From the NCBI RefSeq assembly GCF_009760915.1, contig NZ_VIDQ01000061.1, forward strand, positions 1 to 43,978: a stretch of DNA of 43,978 nucleotides, read 5' to 3'. The notes beneath the pieces were generated by a model. It ran no database searches, was not told where the DNA came from, and saw nothing but the letters and a program-made list of their open reading frames with translations. The translations under genes were made by a program, and so were the position numbers. The stretch comes from Azohydromonas aeria (GTDB lineage Bacteria > Pseudomonadota > Gammaproteobacteria > Burkholderiales > Burkholderiaceae_C). Numbering within the stretch: position 1 is the stretch's first letter; every line of letters starts with the position of its first letter. Of this stretch, positions 7,505-16,014 are shown piece after piece.

Positions 7505-8278
7505 TCAGCTGCGGGCCTGGTACTCCGAGAAAATGCCCAGTTCGGTGTGGCGCTCGACGCCGTGAAGACCGTGGCCGGCCAGCGTCTGCATGACCTGCGC
7601 CGGTGGCACGCAGGCCTCGATCGTGTCCCAGTAGTAGCGCCAGAGCATGGGCGTGTCCTTGGCGCGCGACACGACCCGCGCCAGCAGGGGTACGACACCG
7701 CGCATGTAGGCCTTAAGCAGGGTGTGGGCCAGGCGACCCTCTGGACGGGTGATCTCCAGGATCAGCAGCCGCCCGCCAGGCTTGAGCACCCGCCGGAACT
7801 CGGCCGCAGCCGCGCTGAAGTCGGCGATGTGCCGCAGCGCGTAGCCCATAACCACGAAGTCCGCGCTGCCATCGGGCACCGGAATTTCCTCGGCCCGGCC
7901 CAGGCGGCACTCCACCGGCTGCTCGAAGCGGGCCTGCTGCATCATCCCCGGGCTCGGGTCCACGCCCACCAGGCGGTGCGGCTCGCCGGTGATCTTCAGG
8001 ATCTCGCGCGACACCAACCCGGTACCCATGCCCACGTCCACCACCTGCAGCCCCGGCTTCAACCCGGCGCGCAGCAGCGCCTGGCGGCGGTACCAGGAGC
8101 CCGTGCCCAGGCCCAGGATCTTCTCCAACCGGTCGTAGTCCACTGCCGTGTCGTCGAAAGTGCGGCGCAGGAACGCCTCACGCATGGCGGCGTTGCCGGG
8201 CTGGTAATACACGGGCAGCGGGGCGTGAGGCAGGCGTACCGGCGGGGCGTCACGGTCGGGCGAGGGAGAGTGCGTCAT
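7505..8278 (-). CDS. UbiE/Coq5-like SAM-dependent methyltransferase, copy 1
   Basis: The 257-residue protein has the class I methyltransferase core: motif I VVDVGMGTG (residues 79-87), the acidic end of strand 2 in VGVDPSPGMM, and the motif III/IV block DFVVMGYALRHIADF followed by RRVLKPGGRLLILE. This pattern is closest to UbiE/Coq5-type C- or O-methyltransferases. The substrate is not fixed by sequence. Its position next to a polyene operon suggests methylation of an aromatic head group, which is inference. It lies 83 bases downstream of a tandem paralogue on the same strand, so the two are probably co-transcribed. ATG 8278 is the first start and the frame is intact. Confidence 0.85.
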   Translation of the reverse strand: MTHSPSPDRDAPPVRLPHAPLPVYYQPGNAAMREAFLRRTFDDTAVDYDRLEKILGLGTGSWYRRQALLRAGLKPGLQVVDVGMGTGLVSREILKITGEPHRLVGVDPSPGMMQQARFEQPVECRLGRAEEIPVPDGSADFVVMGYALRHIADFSAAAAEFRRVLKPGGRLLILEITRPEGRLAHTLLKAYMRGVVPLLARVVSRAKDTPMLWRYYWDTIEACVPPAQVMQTLAGHGLHGVERHTELGIFSEYQARS

Positions 8279-8361
8279 GAAGGCGGCGTAGCGGGCGGAT
8301 CAGGCCCAAAGGGTGCTGATGCTACTGCCCCGGCCCCGGGTGCTATTCGAAATCCGGCCTG

Positions 8362-9135
8362 TCAACTCTGGGCTCGGTACTCCGAGAAGATGCCCAGTTC
8401 GGTGTGGCGCTCGACGCCGTGCAGGCCGTGACGGTCCAGCGTTTGCATGACCTGGGCCGGTGGCATGCAGGCCTCGATCGTGTCCCAGGAGTAGCGCCAG
8501 AGCATGGCCGCGTCCCTGGTGCGCGACACGACCCGCGCCAGCAGGGGCACGAGACCGCGCAAGTAGGCCTTGAGCAGTGCGTGGCCAAGCCAACTTTCGG
8601 GGCGTGAGAACTCCAGGATCAGCAGCCGCCCGCCAGGCTTGAGCACCCGCCGGAATTCGGCCGCAGCCGCGCTGAAGTCGGCGATGTGCCGCAGCGCGTA
8701 GCCCATAACCACGAAGTCCGCGCTGCCATCGGGCACCGGAATTTCCTCGGCCCGGCCCAGGCGGCACTCCACCGGCTGCTCGAAGCGGGCCTGCTGCATC
8801 ATCCCCGGGCTCGGGTCCACGCCCACCAGGCGGTGCGGCTCGCCGGTGATCTTCAGGATCTCGCGCGACACCAACCCGGTGCCCATGCCCACGTCCACCA
8901 CCTGCAGCCCCGGCTTCAACCCGGCGCGCAGCAGCGCCTGGCGGCGGTACCAGGAGCCCGTGCCCAGGCCGACGATCTTCTCCAGCCGGTTGTAGTCCAC
9001 CGCCGCGCCATCGAAGGTGCGGCGCAGGAAGGCTTCACGTACCGTTGCGTCGTCGGCCGGGTAGTAGGCGGGCAGCGGCGCGTGAGGCAGCCGTACCGGC
9101 GGGGCATCGGAATCTGGCAAGGGAGAGGGCGTCAT
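8362..9135 (-). CDS. UbiE/Coq5-like SAM-dependent methyltransferase, copy 2
   Basis: This 257-residue tandem paralogue of the gene at 7505-8278 has identical motif I and post-motif blocks. Differences cluster in the first 55 residues (PAYYPADDATVREAF versus PVYYQPGNAAMREAF) and the last 80 (LRGLVPLLARVVSRTRDAAM versus MRGVVPLLARVVSRAKDTPM). The central third is almost unchanged even at DNA level. Both genes are full length with intact SAM-binding residues, so neither looks decayed; divergent ends may mean divergent substrates. It is transcribed away from the aryl-polyene operon, whose ACP gene begins 264 bases away, so 9136-9398 should hold divergent promoters. Confidence 0.85.
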   Translation of the reverse strand: MTPSPLPDSDAPPVRLPHAPLPAYYPADDATVREAFLRRTFDGAAVDYNRLEKIVGLGTGSWYRRQALLRAGLKPGLQVVDVGMGTGLVSREILKITGEPHRLVGVDPSPGMMQQARFEQPVECRLGRAEEIPVPDGSADFVVMGYALRHIADFSAAAAEFRRVLKPGGRLLILEFSRPESWLGHALLKAYLRGLVPLLARVVSRTRDAAMLWRYSWDTIEACMPPAQVMQTLDRHGLHGVERHTELGIFSEYRAQS

Positions 9136-9350
9136 GACGGCAGCTTCGCAGACGGCTCAGCGCGTACTGCGGGTAGGAGCCGCTGATGCTACTGCCCCCT
9201 CGCGGCTGCTTTCTGTTCTGGCTTGCCCCAGTCGACCACCTGTGCCCCGGAGAACACAGGCGCGCGGCTGCTGATGCAAGACCGAGTCAAGGCGGCCCGC
9301 CTTCCCTGGCGGTGCGCACTCTGCCACAAGGCTCACCCGGCGAGCGCGAC

Positions 9351-9356
9351 TACAAT
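9351..9356 (+). promoter_or_regulatory. Possible -10 element for the aryl-polyene operon
   Basis: TACAAT sits 42 bases before the GTG start chosen for the ACP gene and is one base from the consensus TATAAT. No convincing -35 hexamer lies at the usual spacing, so this is only a candidate. Confidence 0.3.
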
Positions 9357-9398
9357 TCGCCCCTTGTTTGAATGCAGTTTTCCGAGGAATACCACATC

Positions 9399-9698
9399 GT
9401 GTCTGCCATCGACGTGAAATCCGCCGGCGATGTGCTGCCGCCTTCTGTGCTGGAGCCTGAGCTTGCCGAACTCCTGGTTCGGGCCTTGAATCTGGAGATC
9501 AGCCCTACGGACATCGATCCCACCGCGCCGCTGTACGGCGACGCCCTGGGCCTGGACTCCATCGACATCCTAGAGCTGGCCCTGGAGGTGTCGCAGCGCT
9601 ACGGCTTCGAGCTCCGCTCCGACGACGAGAACAACCACAAGATTTTCGCTTCGCTGCGCAGCCTGGCTGCCCATATCGAGCAGCAGCGCAAACGTTGA
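9399..9698 (+). CDS. Acyl carrier protein of the aryl-polyene pathway
   Basis: The 99-residue protein carries the phosphopantetheine attachment motif GLDSIDILEL, with Ser54 as the modified residue, in an acidic helical context typical of ACPs. GTG 9399 is preferred because GAGGA lies at 9384-9388; an in-frame ATG at 9372 has no ribosome site and would add nine residues. As the first gene of the polyene operon it should carry the aromatic starter and growing polyene chain. Characterised APE clusters usually have two ACP genes (ApeE/ApeF in Xenorhabdus); only this one is visible here, so either one serves both roles or a second lies elsewhere. Confidence 0.88.
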   Translation: MSAIDVKSAGDVLPPSVLEPELAELLVRALNLEISPTDIDPTAPLYGDALGLDSIDILELALEVSQRYGFELRSDDENNHKIFASLRSLAAHIEQQRKR

Positions 9699-9708
9699 AC
9701 GGATCGTC

Positions 9709-10338
9709 ATGGCGCATTGGCAGCTGAGCCTGGCGCTGCTGGGCGTCATCGCTTACTCGCTGCTGTCTCATGTCCTGATGCTGCAGGCGGCCCATGAACC
9801 TTGGGCCGTGGTCGCGCTGCTGGGTCCACTGCTAGGCATGGTGGGCGCGATGGCCTGGCGCAGCCGGCATCGTTTCGGGATGTGGGCCGTGCTGCTGGCT
9901 GCGCTTGCCTTGCTGGTCGTCGCCCTACGCGGTGGCGTCGGCGACGTGAAGCTGCTGTACCTGCTGCAGCATGCCGGCATCCACGCCGCGCTGGGCGCCA
10001 GCTTCGGTCTCACGCTGGCCGGTCCAGGCACGTCGGCCATTGGCCGCGTGGCGCAGCAGGTGCATGGCCCGCTGCAGCCGGGCATGGCACGCTACACCTG
10101 GTACGTCACGCTGGCGTGGACGCTGTACTTCTTCGCCATGGCCATGGGCTCCGTCGCGCTGTACCTGTGGGGATCCTGGGAAGCCTGGTCACTGCTAGCC
10201 AACCTGATCACGCCGGTGGCCATCGCGGCCCTGTTCGTGGGGGAACACTTGCTGCGCTACCGGCTGCACCCCGAATTCGAACGCGTCTCGCTGCTCGACA
10301 CGGTGCGCGCTTACCGCAACGTGCCTGCTGACCGATGA
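9709..10338 (+). CDS. COG4648-like multi-pass membrane protein of APE clusters
   Basis: The 209-residue product is strongly hydrophobic, with about six membrane segments (for example LSLALLGVIAYSLLSHVLML, MWAVLLAALALLVVAL and LANLITPVAIAALFVGEHLL). It ends in a soluble, charged tail (YRLHPEFERVSLLDTVRAYR). A membrane protein of this type regularly lies beside the ACP and AMP-ligase genes in aryl-polyene clusters; its biochemical role is not established. It starts 10 bases after the ACP stop and overlaps the AMP-ligase start by four bases. Identification rests on hydropathy, length and position. Confidence 0.72.
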   Translation: MAHWQLSLALLGVIAYSLLSHVLMLQAAHEPWAVVALLGPLLGMVGAMAWRSRHRFGMWAVLLAALALLVVALRGGVGDVKLLYLLQHAGIHAALGASFGLTLAGPGTSAIGRVAQQVHGPLQPGMARYTWYVTLAWTLYFFAMAMGSVALYLWGSWEAWSLLANLITPVAIAALFVGEHLLRYRLHPEFERVSLLDTVRAYRNVPADR

Positions 10339-11744
10339 GCCTGCCGCCCCAACCATCTTCTCCAACGCCCGTGCTCCCCCTTCTCTCCGCGCGCGACCTC
10401 GATACGCCTCTGGCCTGGCGCGGCGGCGTCCCGGTCAGCGCACGCCAGTTCCTGCGCGACGTGGCGCAGCAGGCAGAGCGGCTGCCCGCGCAGGGCGCGG
10501 CGCTGAACCTGTGCGTGGATCGCTACCACTTCAGCGTCGCTTTCGGCGCCACGCTGCTGCGTGGCCATGTCTCGCTGTTCCCGCCCAACGCGATGGCGCA
10601 GACCATCGACCAGTTGCGCCCGCAGCACCCGCTGCTGTGGGCTCTGGCCGACGAGCCCTCGGTGCAGGGCCTCGCCGGCTTGGACATCGTGCCCGTCACC
10701 GACGCGGGGCAGGACACCCCTGCCGAAACCGTCACCCTGGCGCCGGAGCTGCCGGCCGCCTGCCTGCTTACGTCCGGCTCGACCGGGGTTCCGCAGCCCC
10801 ATCTGAAGCACTGGGGCACGCTGGTGCGCAACGCCGTCCAGGAAACCCGGCGGCTGGCGGCGCTGCTGCAGCGGCCGGGCCTGGACGGCCTGAACATCGT
10901 CGCCACCGTGCCGCCGCAGCATAGCTACGGTTTCGAGTCGAGCGTGCTGCTGGCGCTGCAGGGTGGTGCCGCCTTCGATGCCGGCCGGCCCTTCTACCCT
11001 GCCGACATCGCCACCGCGCTGCAGCGGCTGCCGCACCCGCGCGCGCTGGTCACCACCCCTTTCCATCTCAAGACGCTGCTGCGCTCGGGCGTGGAGCTGC
11101 CCGCGGTGGACCTGGTGCTCAGCGCCACCGCGCCGCTGTCGCCCCAGCTTGCCCAGGAGACCGAACGCCGCTGTGGCGCCGTACTGGTAGAGATCTACGG
11201 CTGCACCGAGGCCGGCCAGGTCGCTACGCGCTGTACCGCGCGTAGCGACCTCTGGCACACCTTCGACGGCCTGCGCATCACGCGGCTGCCTGGCCAGCAC
11301 GAGCAAGAGCACGAAGGCGAGCGCTACAGCGTGCAGGGCGGCCATGTCACCAAGCCCACGCTGCTGGCCGACATCCTGGAGTTGCAGGACGCCGAGCACT
11401 TCCGGCTGCTGGGCCGCGCCAATGACCTGATCCACGTCGCGGGCAAGCGCAGCTCGCTGGGGCACCTGAACTTCCACCTCAACAGCATTGAGGGCGTGGA
11501 AGATGGTGCCTTCTGGGTGCCTGACGAGGTGGCCGATGGCGTGGCGCGCCCGGTGGCGTTCGTGGTCGCGCCCGCCCTGAGCGCGCGCGACATCGCCGCC
11601 GCGCTGCGCGCGCGCATCGAGGCCGTGTTCGTGCCGCGGCGCATCGTGCACCTGCCCCGGCTGCCGCGCGAGACTACCGGCAAGCTCACCGCGCAGTCGC
11701 TGCGCCAGCTCGCGCGCGAGCACCTGTCTCCTCCCGCCTCATGA
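10335..11744 (+). CDS. Acyl/aryl-AMP ligase (starter-loading enzyme)
   Basis: The 469-residue protein belongs to the adenylate-forming superfamily. Visible core motifs are LLTSGSTGVPQPHLKHW (phosphate-binding loop, about residue 150), YGCTEAGQ (aromatic/acyl pocket and ATP contact), FRLLGRANDLIHVAGKR (hinge) and RETTGKL, with the catalytic lysine near the C-terminus. It should activate an aromatic acid and load it on the ACP, like ApeH in Xenorhabdus. The hydroxybenzoate probably comes from the chorismatase encoded at 25864-26871. The lysine normally following the phosphate loop proline is Q here (VPQP), a conservative oddity. Start and stop both overlap neighbours by four bases, indicating translational coupling. 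Confidence 0.85.
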   Translation: MSLPPQPSSPTPVLPLLSARDLDTPLAWRGGVPVSARQFLRDVAQQAERLPAQGAALNLCVDRYHFSVAFGATLLRGHVSLFPPNAMAQTIDQLRPQHPLLWALADEPSVQGLAGLDIVPVTDAGQDTPAETVTLAPELPAACLLTSGSTGVPQPHLKHWGTLVRNAVQETRRLAALLQRPGLDGLNIVATVPPQHSYGFESSVLLALQGGAAFDAGRPFYPADIATALQRLPHPRALVTTPFHLKTLLRSGVELPAVDLVLSATAPLSPQLAQETERRCGAVLVEIYGCTEAGQVATRCTARSDLWHTFDGLRITRLPGQHEQEHEGERYSVQGGHVTKPTLLADILELQDAEHFRLLGRANDLIHVAGKRSSLGHLNFHLNSIEGVEDGAFWVPDEVADGVARPVAFVVAPALSARDIAAALRARIEAVFVPRRIVHLPRLPRETTGKLTAQSLRQLAREHLSPPAS

Positions 11745-12052
11745 CGACGTCCCGCAGCGTGGTGCGCCGCATCGCGGCAGACCATCCGAGCTTTGCCGGC
11801 CATTTCCCGGGCCAGCCCCTGCTGCCCGGCGTGCTGCTGCTGGCCGAGGTAATGGAGGTTCTCCACGGCACCGACCTGCCTGTCCCGGCCGGCGAGGCCT
11901 GCGAGATGCGGAACGTGAAATTCCTCTGCCCGGTGCGTCCTGGCGACGAGATCCGGGTCGAGCTGCAGTGCGAGGCCGGGCGCGCCCGCTTCGAGGTGCA
12001 TTGCCACGACAAAGTCGCCGCCAGCGGCCAGATTGCCTGGAGCACGCCATGA
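11741..12052 (+). CDS. Hotdog-fold 3-hydroxyacyl-ACP dehydratase, ApeI-type
   Basis: A 103-residue protein with the FabA/FabZ-type signature HPSFAGHFPGQPLLPGVLLL; His21 in GHFPG corresponds to the catalytic histidine. It is shorter than FabZ (about 150) but matches the compact ApeI partner in aryl-polyene clusters, which works with a second hotdog protein (ApeP type, here 19637-20092). The expected reaction is removal of water from the 3-hydroxyacyl intermediate to form each conjugated double bond. It overlaps both neighbouring genes by four bases. Confidence 0.8.
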   Translation: MTTSRSVVRRIAADHPSFAGHFPGQPLLPGVLLLAEVMEVLHGTDLPVPAGEACEMRNVKFLCPVRPGDEIRVELQCEAGRARFEVHCHDKVAASGQIAWSTP

Positions 12053-12981
12053 GCGGCGACGCACCGGGGACCGCGCCCGCCACTTGGGCCCGGGCGCCCG
12101 AGCGCAGCAACATGCTGGCGCTGCGGCTCATGTGCTGGATCGCCATGCGGTGCGGGCGCCGCGTGGCGCGCGCCGTACTGCATCCCATCGCGCTGTACTT
12201 CCTGCTCTTCGCGCCCACGGCACGCCGGCATTCGCTGCGCTACCTGGGCCGTGCGCTGGGCCGCCCAGCACGCTGGGCCGACGCCTACCGCCACCTGCAC
12301 AGCTTCGCCGCCACCATCCTGGACCGCGTCTACCTGCTGCGCGGCCGGCTCGACCTGTTCAATCTGCGGCTGCGGGGCGTCGAGGTGATCGACCAGGCCA
12401 TGGCGTCGGGTGGCGGCGCCTTCCTGGTCGGTGCGCACCTGGGTAGCTTCGAGGTGCTGCGCGCGGCCGGTAGCGCTCAGGGCAGCCTTCGGGTGGCGAT
12501 GGTCATGTACCCCGACAACGCCCGGAAGATCAACGCCGCGCTTGACGCCGTCGCTCCCGACGCCAAGCCCGAGATCATTGCGCTGGGCCGCATGAATTCG
12601 ATGCTGGCTGTGCGCGACTGGCTCGACAGTAGCGGCCTGGCCGGCATGCTGGGCGACCGCGTGCTGCGTGACGCCTCGCAGCAGGGCAAGGAGCTGCACC
12701 TCTCATTCCTGGGCCGCGAGGCGGTGTTCACCGACGGGCCATTCCGGCTCGCCGCGCTGCTGCGCCGGCGTGTCATCTTCATGGCCGGGCTGTACCTGGG
12801 CGGCAACCGCTACGAGGTGCGCTTCGAGCCGCTGGCCGACTTCACCCAGCGCTGCGACGGCGCCGAGCGCGAGCGCCGCATCCGCAGCGCCGTGTGCAGT
12901 TACGTCGCACGACTCGAGTCGCTGTGCCGCGAGCACCCCTACAACTGGTTCAACTTCCATGACTTCTGGCATGAGGACTAG
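12049..12981 (+). CDS. LpxL/HtrB-family acyltransferase
   Basis: The 310-residue protein resembles the lipid A acyltransferase family: an N-terminal hydrophobic region (HPIALYFLLFAPTARRHSLRYLG), the catalytic H-x4-E motif in AHLGSFEVLR near residue 127, a GMLGDR segment and the C-terminal HPYNWFNFHDFW that is conserved in this family. In APE clusters such an enzyme (ApeJ type) is thought to help transfer the polyene to its lipid or sugar anchor. ATG 12049 overlaps the upstream TGA, whereas the longer frame to 11968 lies inside the dehydratase gene, so the short start was chosen. Confidence 0.85.
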   Translation: MSGDAPGTAPATWARAPERSNMLALRLMCWIAMRCGRRVARAVLHPIALYFLLFAPTARRHSLRYLGRALGRPARWADAYRHLHSFAATILDRVYLLRGRLDLFNLRLRGVEVIDQAMASGGGAFLVGAHLGSFEVLRAAGSAQGSLRVAMVMYPDNARKINAALDAVAPDAKPEIIALGRMNSMLAVRDWLDSSGLAGMLGDRVLRDASQQGKELHLSFLGREAVFTDGPFRLAALLRRRVIFMAGLYLGGNRYEVRFEPLADFTQRCDGAERERRIRSAVCSYVARLESLCREHPYNWFNFHDFWHED

Positions 12982-13564
12982 GCGCGGCCTGCTCGTGCTG
13001 CTGCTGGCCGGCTGCAGCCTGCCCGCGCTAGCGCTGGATCTCAACGAGCTGATGGCGCTGCTGGGCCGCCACACCAGCGGGCAGGCGCGCTTTTCCGAGC
13101 AGCGCTTCGTCAAGGGCTTCGACGAGCCGCTGCTGGCCAGCGGCACGCTGAGCTTCACTGCCACGCCGCCGCGCTTCGAGCGCCGCACGCTCGAGCCGCG
13201 CACCGAGTCCATGGTGGTCGAGGGCAACACCGTCACGCTCAGCCGCGGCGGGCGCACGCGCACGCTGGCCCTGGATGCCGCTCCAGAAGCGCTGGTGGCG
13301 GTGGAGGCCATGCGCGGCACGCTTACCGGCAACACCCAGGCGCTGCAGCGCCATTTCCGCACCAGCCTGCAGGGCAGCCTGGAGCGCTGGATGCTGGATC
13401 TCACGCCGCTGTCGGCCAGCGCCGCCGGGCAGCTGCGCTTCGTGCGCATCATCGGCCTGCGTGACGAGGTGCGCAGCATCGAGACGCAACTGCTCGATGG
13501 CGACCGCACGGTGATCACGATCGAGCCGGTGCGCGGCACCGGGGCCTCTGCACCGGCCCGGTGA
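12971..13564 (+). CDS. LolA-like periplasmic carrier protein
   Basis: The 197-residue protein begins with a signal peptide (MRTRRGLLVLLLAGCSLPALA). The mature part has LolA-like features: LNELMALLGRHTSGQARFSEQR and FVKGFDEPLLASGTLSF, the strand pattern of outer-membrane lipoprotein carriers. The LLAGC string could act as a lipobox, but ALA just after also gives an ordinary signal-peptidase site. In polyene clusters a LolA-like protein is believed to carry the lipidated product across the periplasm with the MMPL exporter encoded next. ATG 12971 overlaps the upstream gene by 11 bases; the long open frame reaching back to 12668 is a shadow. Confidence 0.82.
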   Translation: MRTRRGLLVLLLAGCSLPALALDLNELMALLGRHTSGQARFSEQRFVKGFDEPLLASGTLSFTATPPRFERRTLEPRTESMVVEGNTVTLSRGGRTRTLALDAAPEALVAVEAMRGTLTGNTQALQRHFRTSLQGSLERWMLDLTPLSASAAGQLRFVRIIGLRDEVRSIETQLLDGDRTVITIEPVRGTGASAPAR

Positions 13565-15936
13565 GCTCCGCCTGCCCTGTCGTCGCACCGCCGCGCCGCG
13601 GCCGCACGGTCCTGCTGCTGTGGCTGCTGCTGATGGCGCTGTGCGTGCTGCTGATTGAGCGCGCGCGCTTCACGGCCGACCTCTCAGCCTTCCTGCCGGT
13701 CAGTCCCAGCGCGCAGCAGCGCGTGCTCATCGACCAGCTGCGCAGCGGCGTGGCCTCGCGCACGCTGCTGGTAGGCGTCACCGGCGGCAGCGCCGCCGAT
13801 CGCGCCGCAGCCTCGCGCGCGCTGGCGGCCACCCTGCGCGCCGATGCCCGCTTCGACCAGGTGCACAACGGCGAGCGCGGCGACTGGACCGCGGCCGGCG
13901 AGCTGCTGCTGCGCCACCGTTACCAACTCAGTCCGGCCGTGGACACCCAGCGCTTTACGGTAGAGGGGCTGCGCGACGCCATCGACGAGACGCTCTCCCT
14001 GCTGGGTACGCCCGCCGGCGCCGCCGTGAAGCGGCTGCTGGAGCGTGATCCCACCGGCGAGGTGCAGCGCATCGCCGAGGCTCTGATCCCGGCGCAGGCG
14101 CCGCGCCTGGAGAACGGCGTGTGGGTGTCGCGCACCGAGCCGCGCGCCCTGCTGCTGCTAACCCTGGAGGCTCCGGGCGACGACCTGGATGCACAGGCCG
14201 CCGCCATCGATGCCGTGCGCGCGGCCTTCGCCCCGCAGTCCGCGCGTGGATTGGTGCTGCAGCTCAGCGGTGCACCGCTGTTCGCGGTGGACAGCCGCGC
14301 GCGCATCCAACACGAGGTGATCGTCATCGCCATTACCGGGCTGGTGGTCATCGGCGGCCTGCTGCTTGCGGCCTTCGCCTCGCTGCGCGCGCTGGCCGTG
14401 GCGCTGCTGCCAGTGGCCAGCGGCGTGGCTGCAGGCATCGTGGCGGTGGCGCTGGGCTTCGGCACCGTGCACGGCATCACCCTGGGGTTCGGCAGCACGC
14501 TCATCGGCGAGGCGGTGGACTACGCCCTGTACTACCTGATCCAGGCCCGCGACGGCGGCTGGCGCCGCTGGCGCGACCACGCGTGGCCGACGGTACGCCT
14601 GGGCCTGCTGACCTCGGTGTGCGGCTTCGCGGCGTTGGTGTTTTCAGGCTTTCCGGGGCTGGCGCAATTGGGCGTGTTCTCCGTGGCGGGTCTTGCGGCG
14701 GCGGCGCTGACCACGCGCTGGGTGCTGCCTGTGCTGGTGCCGGCCGGGGCCACGGGCGCGGGCCGGCTGCAGCCGCTGGGCCGCTGGACCCTGCGTGCCG
14801 TGCGCGCTCTGGGCCGCGCCCGGGGCCCGGCTTGGCTGCTGGGCAGCGTGGCCGCGCTGCTGCTGGCATGGCCGGGCGAGTCGCCCTGGCGCGGCGACCT
14901 GGCCTCGCTCAGCCCGGTGCCCACCGCCGCGCAGCAACTGGACGCCTCGCTGCGCGCGGACCTCGGCGCCAGCGACGCCCGCACTCTGGTCGTGGCCAGC
15001 GGCGCCGACCTGCAGGCCGCGCTGCGCGGCGCCGAGGCCGCCGCGGCGCGGCTGGAGACGCTGGTCGAAAAGGGCGTCATCGGCGGCTACGAGGCGCCTA
15101 CCCGCGTGCTGCCCAGCCTGACCACCCAGCAGCAGCGCCAGGCCGCGCTGCCCGAGGCCCAGGCGCTGCGGGAGAGTCTGGCCCAAGCCGTGCGCGGCAC
15201 GCCTCTGGCGCAGCGCTCGCTGGAGCCCTTCCTGGCGGAAGTCCAGGCCGCGCGCACGCTGCCACCACTGACGGTGGAGACGCTTGCCGGCACGCCGCTG
15301 AAGGCAGTGGTGGAGGCGCTGCTGATCCGCCGCGCCGATGGTGGCTGGACCGCGCTGCTGCCGTTGCAGCCACCGGGCTCCCAAGCCGATGTCGGCGTCG
15401 ACGCGCCGCGCGTGCAGGCCGCGCTGCAGGGGCTGCCGGGCGAGGTGACGGTGCTGGACATCAAGCAGGAGCTCGATGGCCTGTACGCGCGCTACCTGCA
15501 TGAGGCGCTGGCCCAGGCGCTGCTGGGCGTGGCCGCGGTGGTGGTGCTGCTGGGGTGGCAGCTGCGCTCGCGGCGCCGGCTGTGGACGGCCTGCCTGCCG
15601 CTGGCACTGTCGGTGCTGATCACGCTGGGCGGCTTTGTCGCGCTCGGGGTGCCGCTGGGCATCCTGCACCTCGTGGGGCTCTTGTTGGTGGTGGCGGTGG
15701 GTTCGAACTACGCCCTGTTCTTCGTGCAGTGGCCTATGGCGGTAACCGGCACGGCACCCGACGAGCGGCAGGCCGACACGCTGGCCTCGCTGCTGCTGGC
15801 CAACTTGACTGCGGTGTGCGGCTTCGGGCTGATTGCGCTGTCGCAGATTCCTGCGTTGTCGGCCATCGGCCGCGTCGTGGCGCCGGGCGTGCTGCTGGCG
15901 CTGGTACTGTGCTCGGCCTTTGCGCCGCGGCGCTAA
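13561..15936 (+). CDS. MMPL/RND-type exporter
   Basis: The 791-residue protein has the twofold MMPL architecture. Each half starts with a membrane helix and a large periplasmic domain followed by about five helices (first half around ITGLVVIGGLLLAAFASLRA and GEAVDYALYYLIQA; second half around ALLGVAAVVVLLGW and VAVGSNYALFFVQW). The paired DYALYY and NYALFF segments are the proton-relay positions of this family. It should export the finished polyene or its lipid conjugate (ApeM-like). The GTG start at 13561 overlaps the lolA-like stop by four bases. The frame is intact and complete. Confidence 0.88.
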   Translation: MSSACPVVAPPRRGRTVLLLWLLLMALCVLLIERARFTADLSAFLPVSPSAQQRVLIDQLRSGVASRTLLVGVTGGSAADRAAASRALAATLRADARFDQVHNGERGDWTAAGELLLRHRYQLSPAVDTQRFTVEGLRDAIDETLSLLGTPAGAAVKRLLERDPTGEVQRIAEALIPAQAPRLENGVWVSRTEPRALLLLTLEAPGDDLDAQAAAIDAVRAAFAPQSARGLVLQLSGAPLFAVDSRARIQHEVIVIAITGLVVIGGLLLAAFASLRALAVALLPVASGVAAGIVAVALGFGTVHGITLGFGSTLIGEAVDYALYYLIQARDGGWRRWRDHAWPTVRLGLLTSVCGFAALVFSGFPGLAQLGVFSVAGLAAAALTTRWVLPVLVPAGATGAGRLQPLGRWTLRAVRALGRARGPAWLLGSVAALLLAWPGESPWRGDLASLSPVPTAAQQLDASLRADLGASDARTLVVASGADLQAALRGAEAAAARLETLVEKGVIGGYEAPTRVLPSLTTQQQRQAALPEAQALRESLAQAVRGTPLAQRSLEPFLAEVQAARTLPPLTVETLAGTPLKAVVEALLIRRADGGWTALLPLQPPGSQADVGVDAPRVQAALQGLPGEVTVLDIKQELDGLYARYLHEALAQALLGVAAVVVLLGWQLRSRRRLWTACLPLALSVLITLGGFVALGVPLGILHLVGLLLVVAVGSNYALFFVQWPMAVTGTAPDERQADTLASLLLANLTAVCGFGLIALSQIPALSAIGRVVAPGVLLALVLCSAFAPRR

Positions 15937-16014
15937 GGCGCGCGGGGCGCCTATGGGAAAATCCCGCGGCCTGTGGCCGCCGCCGGCGCACCCGCTCTTG
16001 TTGTCCTTCCCCGC

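Larger units (their letters stand above)
7505..9210 (-). repeat. Tandem duplication, unit offset 857 bp, with a nearly identical 360-bp core
   Basis: Positions 7754-8113 and 8611-8970 differ at only two bases by eye, while flanking coding sequence differs much more. A short shared string, GCTGATGCTACTGCCCC, upstream of both starts (about 8312 and 9182) shows that the duplicated unit includes upstream DNA. Confidence 0.8.

Noticed and set aside
9223..9417. A second ACP gene upstream of the operon
   Set aside because: The frame has no DS(I/L) phosphopantetheine motif and no helical ACP pattern.
10311..11723. A 470-codon minus-strand frame opposite the AMP-ligase gene, and similar long antisense frames at 14644-15669, 35076-37082 and 41713-43776
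   Set aside because: These are shadows of GC-rich genes: rich in Arg, Gln, His and Gly, without motifs, and opposite genes with clear catalytic motifs.
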